A model generated the notes under the pieces. It was given only the letters and a program-made list of their open reading frames with translations, did no database searches and had not been told where the DNA came from. 20,963 nt of DNA from Thozetella sp. PMI_491 (Eukaryota > Ascomycota > Sordariomycetes > Chaetosphaeriales > Chaetosphaeriaceae): assembly GCA_021432635.1 (NCBI GenBank), contig MU270152.1, forward strand, positions 13,161 to 34,123, written 5' to 3'. Below, piece by piece: positions 7,876 to 15,400 of this stretch (position 1 is its first letter; the number at the start of each line of letters is the position of its first letter). The translations under genes and the position numbers were made by a program.

Positions 7876-8907
7876 TGTCGGAGGAACTAGTTACACAGGC
7901 TCTTCTGTATATAGTATTAGGTCTTTCCTGGAGATATACCGAATGCTCACATTAATATCGGGCTGTTCTTTGTACTGTCCGTCTTAGGCAGCCTTGTGAC
8001 TCCCCTTGCCATGCCCCGCTCCCCTGCGCCTTGAGCCTCTACCGACGTGACGCCGTATCGAGCCTGGACCAAGATAAAGAAAGAGCGCATTGCGGCGGGT
8101 GGTTGCTGGTGGGTTCGCTGCATGGCTCCGGTCACTACCTACCCCCTAGGAGAAGTACACCAAGCCCGCATGGGGTCGTGTGTCTGGGATAGCGGTGCGC
8201 GTTAGTGCGACTTGGTCGACGCGTCTTCGTGCACCGGACGACCGACCCTTTGGCAACGTGTGCCCTCTATACCCGCGAAGTCTCCAACGCTTTATCAGGC
8301 CGACCGGCAACGCTTGTAGGTCTATTCGCGACAGTGGCCGGCATAGCAGCGGTACCACCTTGGTTATCGCCGCCGCTTTCTATGGATAATTACCTAACTT
8401 ATATCGACCGGGTACATATCGTGACCAAAGCGGTGTCCCATCATATACTGCAAGCATGTTCAACAGAGTTCACTCCTAATCGCCTAAGATATATCTATGA
8501 TACTCGTACTGCTCTATGCCCGTAGATGTGCTAAGCATTGGCTGGTAGTGGCCGACGGCCCTAATCGAAGGCAAGCAGGTCCATTGGGCCCCGTAAATGG
8601 AACCTGGACGGCTACATCTTGGCAGCCAGCCGTTAGTAGAACGATGATTAGAGACCGAGAACGAGAAAACTGGACTTACATCTGCCAGGCTTGTGTCAAA
8701 GCCAACCCCGAGGCTCCAGGCTTCGCGATGTTTCCAGTGGACCACGCTGTGGTAGCCAGATACGGCACAGCCACTCATAAAAACCAACCGCAAGCTTGTC
8801 CAGAGGGATTGATGCCTCGGAGCCATTTCTATTCGCCGCCGTCGTCGTCACTGAGGCCGTTTTGGTCAGTCATGTGATCGGCGACAAGATGGACCGGGTG
8901 GTCATGG
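7876..8907. other. About 1 kb without a supported gene
   Basis: This stretch holds the 3' flank of the F-box gene and the upstream region of the next gene. Overlapping ORFs of 100-126 codons occur on both strands between about 8476 and 8877, but they lack family motifs and a convincing coding pattern. I see no RNA gene. Confidence 0.5.
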
Positions 8908-8915
8908 TATAAATA
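8908..8915 (+). promoter_or_regulatory. TATA box (TATAAATA)
   Basis: A consensus TATA element 81 bp before the ATG at 8996, a normal spacing for a filamentous fungus. It supports the start chosen for the following gene and that the gene is expressed. Confidence 0.75.
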
Positions 8916-8995
8916 GGGGATGGTACCCCTCAACGTGAAATTCAAAACTTCCCTTAAACATCGTCCTAAAATTATTGGCGCAACATCATCGCGCT

Positions 8996-9835
8996 ATGGC
9001 TACCAATGGCATCGTCGGCTGTGGCGCCCGGGCGAAGGGGTCTCCCCTAGCGACGGCTTCCTTCCCAGATGAAACGGACAGTGACGACAGCGAAAGCTCC
9101 CTTCCATCACTGTCTATCCTTTTCGAAACACCCCGAGGCAAGACAGAGGGCATCACTGTGAAGCAGAAGATCACGATGACCGAGGATTGGGTGCGCGGGC
9201 ACGCAGTACACCAGGCCGCCGACGAGAAGCTCACAGCCCAAAAGTCCACACCCGAGGGCAAGTTCAACCAAGCGTCACTACGTCGAAAACGTTCTCTCAA
9301 GGGCCTCCATAGTGACTCAGAAATCGAACGGAATCAGCCATCCAAGCGACGGTCGACCCGGAGTTACGATGGTCCCGGCAACGGCTCGGAAATCAAACGG
9401 AAATCGCCACCCAAGCGACTGTCGACCGTCAGTTACGACGATCCTCAAGCGATATACCAAAGATATACTGCCAAAAGGAAGGCTTGGTATCGGGCCCAAC
9501 CTCGGAGCGACAGAACCGACCAAAGGTATAGAAAGGCGATGGGTCTTCCGGCGGAATACCAAGAGTCGCAATATGAGTGGTGTCGTGACTACAAGCAGAT
9601 GTCAAAGTCTTGCACCACCACAACAGGCACGAGGGCTTGGACGGTGGAAGAAATGACGGCCTATCTCGACTGGGACAAGGCCGAAGATGACCGTGTCGAT
9701 GCTCAAGTGGCGCAGGAAGTTAAGAAGAACGGGTTTGGGACAAAGAGAAGAGGCGTGGGGGATATTTGGAAGCAAATAGATGAAGAGTACGAGGAACAAC
9801 AAGCAATCTACTCGGGCCATGGAGCTGGTAGCTAG
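8996..9835 (+). CDS. Charged protein of unknown function with WTVEEM...YLDW motif
   Basis: The first ATG after the TATA box gives an intronless ORF of 279 residues. The first ~60 residues are Ser/Asp-rich (DETDSDDSESSLPS). Residues ~100-153 are basic and hold an imperfect 23-residue tandem repeat beginning SEIERNQPSKRRST and SEIKRKSPPKRLST, which may serve as nuclear localisation signals. The C-terminal half is more compact, with many aromatic residues: AKRKAWYRAQP, QYEWCRDYKQMS, then TRAWTVEEMTAYLDWDKAED and RRGVGDIWKQIDEEYEEQQ. That last part looks like a folded, conserved module, but I cannot assign it to a named family. No signal peptide or membrane segment is visible. A nuclear protein is the most that can be inferred. 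Confidence 0.7.
   Translation: MATNGIVGCGARAKGSPLATASFPDETDSDDSESSLPSLSILFETPRGKTEGITVKQKITMTEDWVRGHAVHQAADEKLTAQKSTPEGKFNQASLRRKRSLKGLHSDSEIERNQPSKRRSTRSYDGPGNGSEIKRKSPPKRLSTVSYDDPQAIYQRYTAKRKAWYRAQPRSDRTDQRYRKAMGLPAEYQESQYEWCRDYKQMSKSCTTTTGTRAWTVEEMTAYLDWDKAEDDRVDAQVAQEVKKNGFGTKRRGVGDIWKQIDEEYEEQQAIYSGHGAGS
9317..9454 (+). repeat. Imperfect 69-bp tandem duplication inside the coding region
   Basis: Two units, 9317-9385 and 9386-9454, encode the two SEI[EK]R-type 23-residue repeats. The length is a multiple of 3, so the frame is kept. Several of the differences change the amino acid, so the duplication is not recent. Confidence 0.85.
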
Positions 9836-10834
9836 AGGAAAGAGATACCCTGCCCTTCGTGGCGCCAAGATTGGAAGCGAGACGAACGGGGCATGGAAAG
9901 GAGGAGGGAGGGGAGGGGAAGTATTATTACGATAGGTGTTCCTGCTTCGAGCTGCCATACTAAGACCGGGAGCCGCCGGCCTCATGAAAGGACCAGGGGG
10001 CCAAGATGCCTTGGCGGGTGATGATGCGTGGCAAAGATGGAGTAGCCAATAAAGAGGAGTCGTTGAACCAGGGCAACAGAGCAATAAATAGCTGCGAGCA
10101 GCCCGCCCGGTCTTCTTTAGCCTTCTCCTCTCCTAGCACCACGTTAGCGATGGCCTCAAGAGTTGCCGACAAGAGCACGATCTATCCCTACGGTTCCTTG
10201 CTCGCCTACGTCTCAGTCAGACGGAAGATCGCTGGACATTCTGGTGCCCTACCTGAGAGGGCGTGATCTCCTCTGCCCCCGCAAGGTACTGGCAACAGCT
10301 CCCCGTGGTGGTCGCTACAATCAGGCCTTCATGATACAGCCCACGACCCGCAGCTCCCACGCAGATTCTGCCTCGCGTGATGAAGGAGGCGCCGAGTTGA
10401 CTCGTTTAGACCCGCCGAAGGGATTCATCACGCTGCAGGAGGCCAAGTCACCGACCAACACCCTTCCCCTTCCAGCCTACAAGGGTGGTCATTCTCTCAG
10501 AAGAGGGGTCCCTCGTCCATGGGGTGGCCCTATGACAAGCCTTAGCAGGACGGCAATCACAATATGCAGGAAGTCTCGCTAAGCCCACTCTTTCCAGGTT
10601 GCTCAGTCGATCCTTCTGGCGGGAGAACCAGGTTCTAGGCGTCACTGAGCGCTGCTGAAACCTTCTCACTGACCAATTGTCTTTCACGAGCTACAGGCCC
10701 AATTTCTCCTGACCAGGCGCCGGGCTGACTCGGAAGACTCCCCCATCACCTCGGCGAAATAGGAGTGTGCATGCATAAGGGGTTAAAGCAACAGCGTGGC
10801 GCTTCGTGCTGCTCCGGCTCCGGCCGCCCTCTTC
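9836..10834. other. About 1 kb with only doubtful small ORFs
   Basis: An AATAAATAG element at 10083-10091 precedes an ATG at 10150 in a good context (GCGATGGCC) that opens a 38-codon ORF to 10266. A second frame from about 10163 stays open to 10582 (about 139 codons). Neither shows a known motif, and I could not find a splice that joins them convincingly. This could be a small unannotated gene, a broken gene or a non-coding transcript. Confidence 0.3.
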
Positions 10835-10842
10835 TATTTAAT
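10835..10842 (+). promoter_or_regulatory. TATA-like element (TATTTAAT)
   Basis: It lies 134 bp before the ATG at 10976 and is followed by a C/T-rich tract, the usual layout of a fungal core promoter. Confidence 0.5.
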
Positions 10843-10934
10843 AACCCCTCCCCCTCGGCCTCCGTCTTGCTCCAACCCATCTTCTATCCACCTTACTACT
10901 CTCTGTCCAAGAATAAGCCGCGAATTTCTTTAAC

Positions 10935-10966
10935 TTTATCGACATCTTAGTTTATCGACATCTTAG
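10935..10966 (+). repeat. Exact 16-bp tandem duplication in the 5' UTR
   Basis: TTTATCGACATCTTAG occurs twice in direct succession, 10935-10950 and 10951-10966, ending 9 bp before the ATG at 10976. The copies are identical, so the duplication is young or selected. Confidence 0.9.
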
Positions 10967-10975
10967 TTCAGCACT

Positions 10976-12386
10976 ATGGATTCACCATCCCAGTTAGCCC
11001 TCACTCTCACGGCTTTCGCGCTGCTTATCCTCACAGGGTTGTGTGTGACACGGTCCGCATTCTACCCCCCTATCCAGCTTCCATACCTTCGCTGGATCGT
11101 CCCCTCCAGCCTCCTGCTCTCTGCCATCGCCTTTCTCATCCCCGCGCTTCTCTTGCAGGACAACTGGCCCAATCGCTTGGCGACGTGGTCGTTGCTTTGC
11201 AGCGTCTCTCACGATGTAAGTGTTCGCCAAGCAGCAGGAGATATCTGCGCGCTAACAATTCAGTCCTTTCGAATCTTCAGTCAACAGCCAAAAATATATA
11301 GCCAAGTGGCCATCGCTCTGGAGATCACCTCTCTTATGGCCCTTACTGTCATCTCTGATGAAAGAAAGGCTTGGCCACTTGCGGTCGCTGGTTTTCATTG
11401 GGCCTGGACCGGCATTTGGCGCTGGTGGAGCTCTGACCGACGCCTGTTCATCGTTCTTTCCGCTGGCGCGTTATTGGTTGACATAACCTTGTTGGCGCTT
11501 CCTTACTATTTGATATTCCTGACGGTAAATCGCCCCGGTTACTTTTGTGGAAAATGCTAAGATAGGAACGACAGCTGGTGTCCTCTGTATCCGTTGTGTT
11601 TGACCTTGTTGTCACTATCACACTTCTCCTCGGCCCCCGGCCACTCAGAATGGCACGAAGGCAATCGCTTCGTGTGTCTTCTGCCTCGGGGGACATTAGT
11701 CTTGCTAGTTTTCACCAAGGCGGAAACCAAGCAGGGCCAGGCACCAATAGCGCTGCCGATTTCAGCACTCCGTCTTTTCCAGCCCAGGATAGTCCCGAGG
11801 AGTACAAACTTGTGTTGCTCGGCGATTCGGGAGTGGGAAAGACGGCGATGGTACATCGACTTCTTGGTAGACCCTTTGCTGAATGCGTACGTTCTCGACG
11901 GCCATTACTTGTCTTGAGTTAGCTACTGATAATTAGTAGGTGGAACCTACGATCGAGGATTTACTTTCAGTCAGCCTCGAGATAGATGGGCGGCGCTGTA
12001 CGCTGAAGCTTCTCGACACCAACGGGCGAGAAGCAGTGGCTAAGGCGGCTACATGGGCAAAAGAACAAGACGGAATTCTACTGGTATATAGTGTTACTTC
12101 GCGGGAGTCCTTCAAACTCATACTCCCCATCTACGGTGAAATTACGCAAAATCGCACAAAAAAAGCGCCGTTGGCCGTCCTGGTGGCAAACAAAGACGAT
12201 TGTGAAGAAGGAAGGGAGGTGTCTCAACAAGATTTCTTAGATCTCGCGGTTGAATTGGGGTGTTCCCTGGTGGAGACGTCTGCGAAGGGTGAGAGAGCTG
12301 TGGACGGAGTATATCATCTCGTGAGAAAGATCCGGCGGCGGAGAAGCAACGGCCCGCAAGCTAGTGCTGGTGAACATGCAGTATAG
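10976..12386 (+). CDS. Predicted multi-pass membrane protein fused to a Ras-like GTPase
   Basis: Four exons (10976-11215, 11264-11524, 11575-11886, 11940-12386) encode 419 residues. Introns: 11216-11263 (GTAAGT, GCTAAC, CAG), 11525-11574 (GTAAAT, CTAAG, CAG) and 11887-11939 (GTACGT, CTGAT, TAG). Hydrophobic segments lie near residues 5-24, 41-60, 93-111, 117-134, 141-160 and 160-187, suggesting about six membrane passes. After a ~50-residue linker, a Ras-family G domain runs from ~243 to 402: P-loop GDSGVGKT (250-257), switch I PTIED (274-278), switch II DTNGRE (297-302; canonical DTAGQE), NKDD (355-358) and ETSAK (383-387). There is no CAAX cysteine box; the end is RRRRSNGPQASAGEHAV. The residue equivalent to Ras Gln61 is Arg, which in Ras impairs GTP hydrolysis. 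If intron 2 is not spliced, the membrane part stops at 11560 and the GTPase would need its own start near 11650. Confidence 0.7.
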
Positions 12387-13001
12387 GCTGACTTTTCTGA
12401 CTTGGTAAACAAAGCAAATTCTCATGTTCACTCCCTTCCTATTTCCAGAGTGTCCTCCCTTAGGTTGATCCCTAGGTTGCTCATTCTACTAAAAGTCCTT
12501 CCTCACCGCCCTTTTCTGCTGGCAGAGCGACCCTAAGAGGGTTTCTGTAGCCCGGGGCGTCTTTCAGTGCCTACTTCTCATACTTCCGCAACTCCTCGCG
12601 CTGTGCTGGGAGATCGCCAACGCCGCTTAGCTGTCGACTGCGGTCGAACGAAAACGCCTTGAACACGTCGATAGGCGGAATCGACCCCTGCATCTATGAT
12701 ACATGGAACAAGCGACCGGTGGCGGTCCGTCTCCTGATAGCTGGCTAGCCGCTTTGCCTCGACCCCCCAAGCGAAGAGAGGTGGTCACCTCTCTGGCGGC
12801 CTCCCAGAGGTATAAATCGGTCGGTCCCCCTTTATCACCCTCCCTCTCCTCTTCCCCCCTTTCATCATCTTTTCAATCACTTCCTATTTCAAGACTATGC
12901 GCGAGCCGAGCCGCGTTGACCCGACTTACGCACGTCAAGCCTAGTTCCCAGCTAGACAGCTATCAGAATTGGTCCTGGGCGCCAGGATCACTCTCGAGCA
13001 A
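12387..13001. other. Intergenic region with an orphan core promoter
   Basis: A TATAAAT at 12811-12817 is followed by a long pyrimidine tract (12827-12890) and an ATG at 12897, a textbook layout, but the ORF closes after 15 codons at 12944. I found no convincing splice into a longer frame. The unit may be a promoter stranded when its gene was lost, a short-ORF transcript, or a gene whose introns I cannot resolve. The 12387-12700 part is the 3' flank of the GTPase gene and shows nothing else. Confidence 0.4.
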
Positions 13002-13338
13002 TTAAGCGACATTAGGATTCGTTAGCAGGCGCAGAAGCCAATCGAGGACCTACGAGCCGGTGAGACAATGCAGAGAAATTAGAGAATCGTTCACGCACCT
13101 GGTCTTTTTCGCGCGGATTCAGATCCTCCTGCTCTAGTAGCGAATCCAGATTTGGAATCGAGGAGGTTTCCTGGGCGGTGGCTGGTGTGGGCGATGGCAG
13201 GTGTCGGGCATCCATGTCTGAATTGAAGTGTAGCCCTGCCGCGCTCACCATGTAGGTGCCACCGCACTTCCTCAAATATATCCTCGCGACATGCCATTTG
13301 GTCCCTGAAAGCAGATCGTTCCCACTGAACACGATCAT
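13002..13338 (-). CDS. Doubtful small hypothetical protein
   Basis: With a 49-nt intron at 13050-13098 (GTGCGT donor, CTCAC branch, TAG acceptor) the model reads 13338-13099 plus 13049-13002 and gives 95 residues; unspliced it gives 108, ending at 13012. The spliced C-terminus, LDSLLEQEDLNPREKDQ then VLDWLLRLL, looks like an amphipathic helix. No family is recognised. The proposed ATG lies in DNA that matches the 3' flank of the AAA ATPase gene, so the N-terminus may be an accidental extension and translation could start at an internal Met or not at all. Confidence 0.3.
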
Positions 13339-13440
13339 ATGGAGACATCAGATATACGAATAACTATTCTGAACCGCGCCTTAGAAGTCCTTGTTTAAAT
13401 GTTTCTTTAATAATAGACGCTTTTAGGTAGATCTCATCTA
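13303..13440 (-). pseudogene. Decayed copy of the AAA ATPase 3' end and flank (relic A)
   Basis: This segment aligns with 15352-15489: the last ~24 codons of the AAA gene, its TGA (here 13348-13350) and ~45 bp of 3' flank. The VDEIYLKASI part is still readable; the part matching AARKQLDEDFQ is destroyed. Most mismatches in the coding part that I can align by eye are C-to-T or G-to-A relative to the intact gene. No ORF of the family survives. Confidence 0.75.
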
Positions 13441-13457
13441 ATCACTGACAGTAGCAC

Positions 13458-13664
13458 TTGGAAGTCTTTTTCAGCCAAACCTCGGGGCTCCCATCGCGGC
13501 CCGTCATTACGTACCACGGTACTCTCACTATGAAAGGCCTTCCGACCACAATCCAAGAAGACGTAGAGTCAGAACACCTACTGGCTTGCTTCCTCGCGCA
13601 TAGCGATTTGCCGTGGCCCTTCACAGACACGGACGGTGATATTCCAATGTTCACTATTTCGCCT
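13458..13664 (+). pseudogene. Broken 3' end of an F-box gene paralogue
   Basis: Sixty-nine codons align without a gap to the C-terminus of the F-box protein (its DNA 7666-7872). Shared blocks are CFLAH, PWPF and DIP[VM]F..[LI]SP. The stop codon is lost: the intact gene reads CCT-TAG and the relic CCTAGG, so a one-base loss lets the frame run on to 13790. No F-box or promoter is present upstream; the copy starts abruptly next to AAA relic A. Confidence 0.85.
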
Positions 13665-13786
13665 AGGGAATCGAGCAGGCGGGAGCTACTCTCGCCTCTG
13701 TGGAATTGGAACCAGGGGACCCAACGTCCTGAGATGAGATATCAGACAGGACTGCCCAGGCTGTTACAACCCGGGAGATCACCTAG

Positions 13787-14704
13787 CTAAAGTAAGGAAG
13801 AGTCTAGTATGATACAATCATTTCTCTGTTCTGTTCCGTATATTGCCCATGAAGTGTTATTGAAGGCCTGAACTGTCGCCATAGGTGCATCGTTAGGAGT
13901 GTAGGTGCTCAGCATATTGATAGGCATGAATTCTGTCGCCTGGCCAAAAGTGGCCTCTGAATTCGCTGAGGTTGTGGGGGAAGCGAGATCGACTTCAACG
14001 GGTGAAGCAGCCTGGAAACTGTTTATAGGCAGGGAACGATCCACGTCGAGCATCACTTGTTGTCGTTGGATTGCCTCGAAAGCGTGTCTTTTCTCCTCAG
14101 CTATCCTTTGGGTAAGCTGTTCTTCTGCCTTTTGATACTCTTCTTTAATAAGGCCTTCGAGTTTAATATACTTATTTTGCATATATATAACCTCTTCGCT
14201 GCTCCCTGTGATGTGGCCTTTGCGCTTATGTTGGTTATAGTGCTGTATAAACGCACATGGTGTCTTCAAAACCTTCGTAGGCTCAGTACATAATGTACAT
14301 ACTACACTGCATTTCACATCTGTATTGCGTGTCAGTGATAGCAGGCTAGGAAGTCAAGTTTGATGTTTACGCTTGAATCCAACATGCCGCAGCAAATGCT
14401 GCAGGGTTGAAAATGGATCAGAACGCCGCGGACATGGAAATGGACAGGAAAAGCCGTAGGCGGACGGTTCGGCCATTTCACCGCGGTCATCCGGTGAATT
14501 CAGATCATCTTCATCAAGAATTGAGTGCACTCGGCACTTCTCAAGCATGAAAACGAGACACTGTTCCTGGCTCTGAGACATCTTAGTTATATAACAGCAG
14601 CTAGAGAAATGTATATTAACCTTTTGATCCTCAACGTGGTCTTTGAGACCGTCTTTCGTTGTGAAAACTGCACCGCAGGTACACTGTTGGTTACTGCCAG
14701 ACAT
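13787..14704 (-). CDS. C2H2-type zinc-finger protein with coiled-coil segment
   Basis: Three exons (14704-14621, 14572-14371, 14319-13787) encode 272 residues. Intron 2 (14320-14370, 51 nt; GTAAAC, CTGAC, CAG) is well supported, since it joins a broken frame. Intron 1 (14573-14620, 48 nt; GTTAAT donor, CAG acceptor) is in frame and less certain. Finger-like motifs are C71-x3-C75 with H87-x3-H91, and C103-x2-C106-x15-H122-x3-H126. An N-terminal CTCGAVFTTKDGLKDH looks like a partial finger without an obvious second His. Residues ~136-180 form a probable coiled coil (KLEGLIKEEYQKAEEQLTQR). The layout suggests a nucleic-acid-binding regulator, but the target is unknown. A palindromic TATA-like element sits about 85 bp upstream. 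The gene's 3' end lies about 120 bp from the F-box relic. Confidence 0.65.
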
Positions 14705-15184
14705 GGTATTCAATAGGAAGAGGTCAAGTGGTAAGGAACTAGACAGGAAGAGAAGAGAAATGAAATCAGCGTTGGGGGGGCCGCTGGCTATATAGCTGCG
14801 CTGGGGTAGCGTTGGACGTGCCCGAGGTTGCTAACTGGCTAGTGCAATATATGGAGATGCAAGCTACAAGTCTACAGGCGGTTTCTTGTCCCTGAAAGGC
14901 TATACCTAGGTAGGCATCACTATCAATCTTTCAAGTGTAGAAGCCTTCCTTCACACCTTCCTTGTCTTGACAACTAACTCCAAGTGAGCCTCTTCTGCTC
15001 TTTTGGAGGGTCGCTGCCCATAATTTCGCTGAATTCTCCTAACCCGCCGCCGTTGAAGCCTTCGTGCTTTATATACCTAGAGCGTGTTATCATGTGACTT
15101 CGAACTACATCCATAGTGCAATTTGGTTCCCCGAAAAAAACAGAATGTTAACTCCAATATGGAAACATCACAAAAAGGCGCGGT
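14705..15184. promoter_or_regulatory. Upstream region of the zinc-finger gene
   Basis: CTATATAG at 14788-14795 (palindromic, so valid on the minus strand) is 84-91 bp before the zinc-finger ATG. The rest, 14800-15184, contains no ORF with support. A TATATACCTAG-like stretch near 15070 is AT-rich but has no partner gene. Confidence 0.45.
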
Positions 15185-15337
15185 TCATCGCCACGCTCCA
15201 GCGCCTTGGAAGTCCTCGTCCAATTGCTTTCTTGCAGCAATAGACGATCTCAGATAGATCTCATCTACGACTTTCCATCGTCCTCTGCCATCGATCTAAC
15301 AAGCAAGACAGTGTTTCTTGGTCTGTTTGGAGTTAGC
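15185..15337 (-). pseudogene. Tandem partial copy of the AAA ATPase last exon (relic B)
   Basis: It matches the last exon (15401-15556) of the AAA gene together with the 3' part of the preceding intron: CTAACTCCAAACAG here against CTAATCCAGAACAG there. The readable pieces are RNTVLLVRSMAE and, after a one-base deletion that shifts the frame, VDEIYLRSSIAARKQLDEDF. It ends at TGA 15185-15187. Because the intron end is kept, it arose by DNA duplication and not by retroposition. It lies about 60 bp past the stop of the intact gene. Confidence 0.85.
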
Positions 15338-15400
15338 TTTTGCAATTTAGGTTCCCTGAAGGCAATAGATCGTTCCAACTCAAATCCGAACACGAAGACA

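Noticed and set aside
8476..8877. Overlapping ORFs of 116 and 126 codons on opposite strands
   Set aside because: No motif, no clear start context, and the two overlap; the real gene starts later, behind a TATA box.
12703..13005. 100-codon Ser/Pro-rich plus-strand ORF
   Set aside because: It runs through the TATA box at 12811 and the pyrimidine tract, so it is promoter sequence read as protein.
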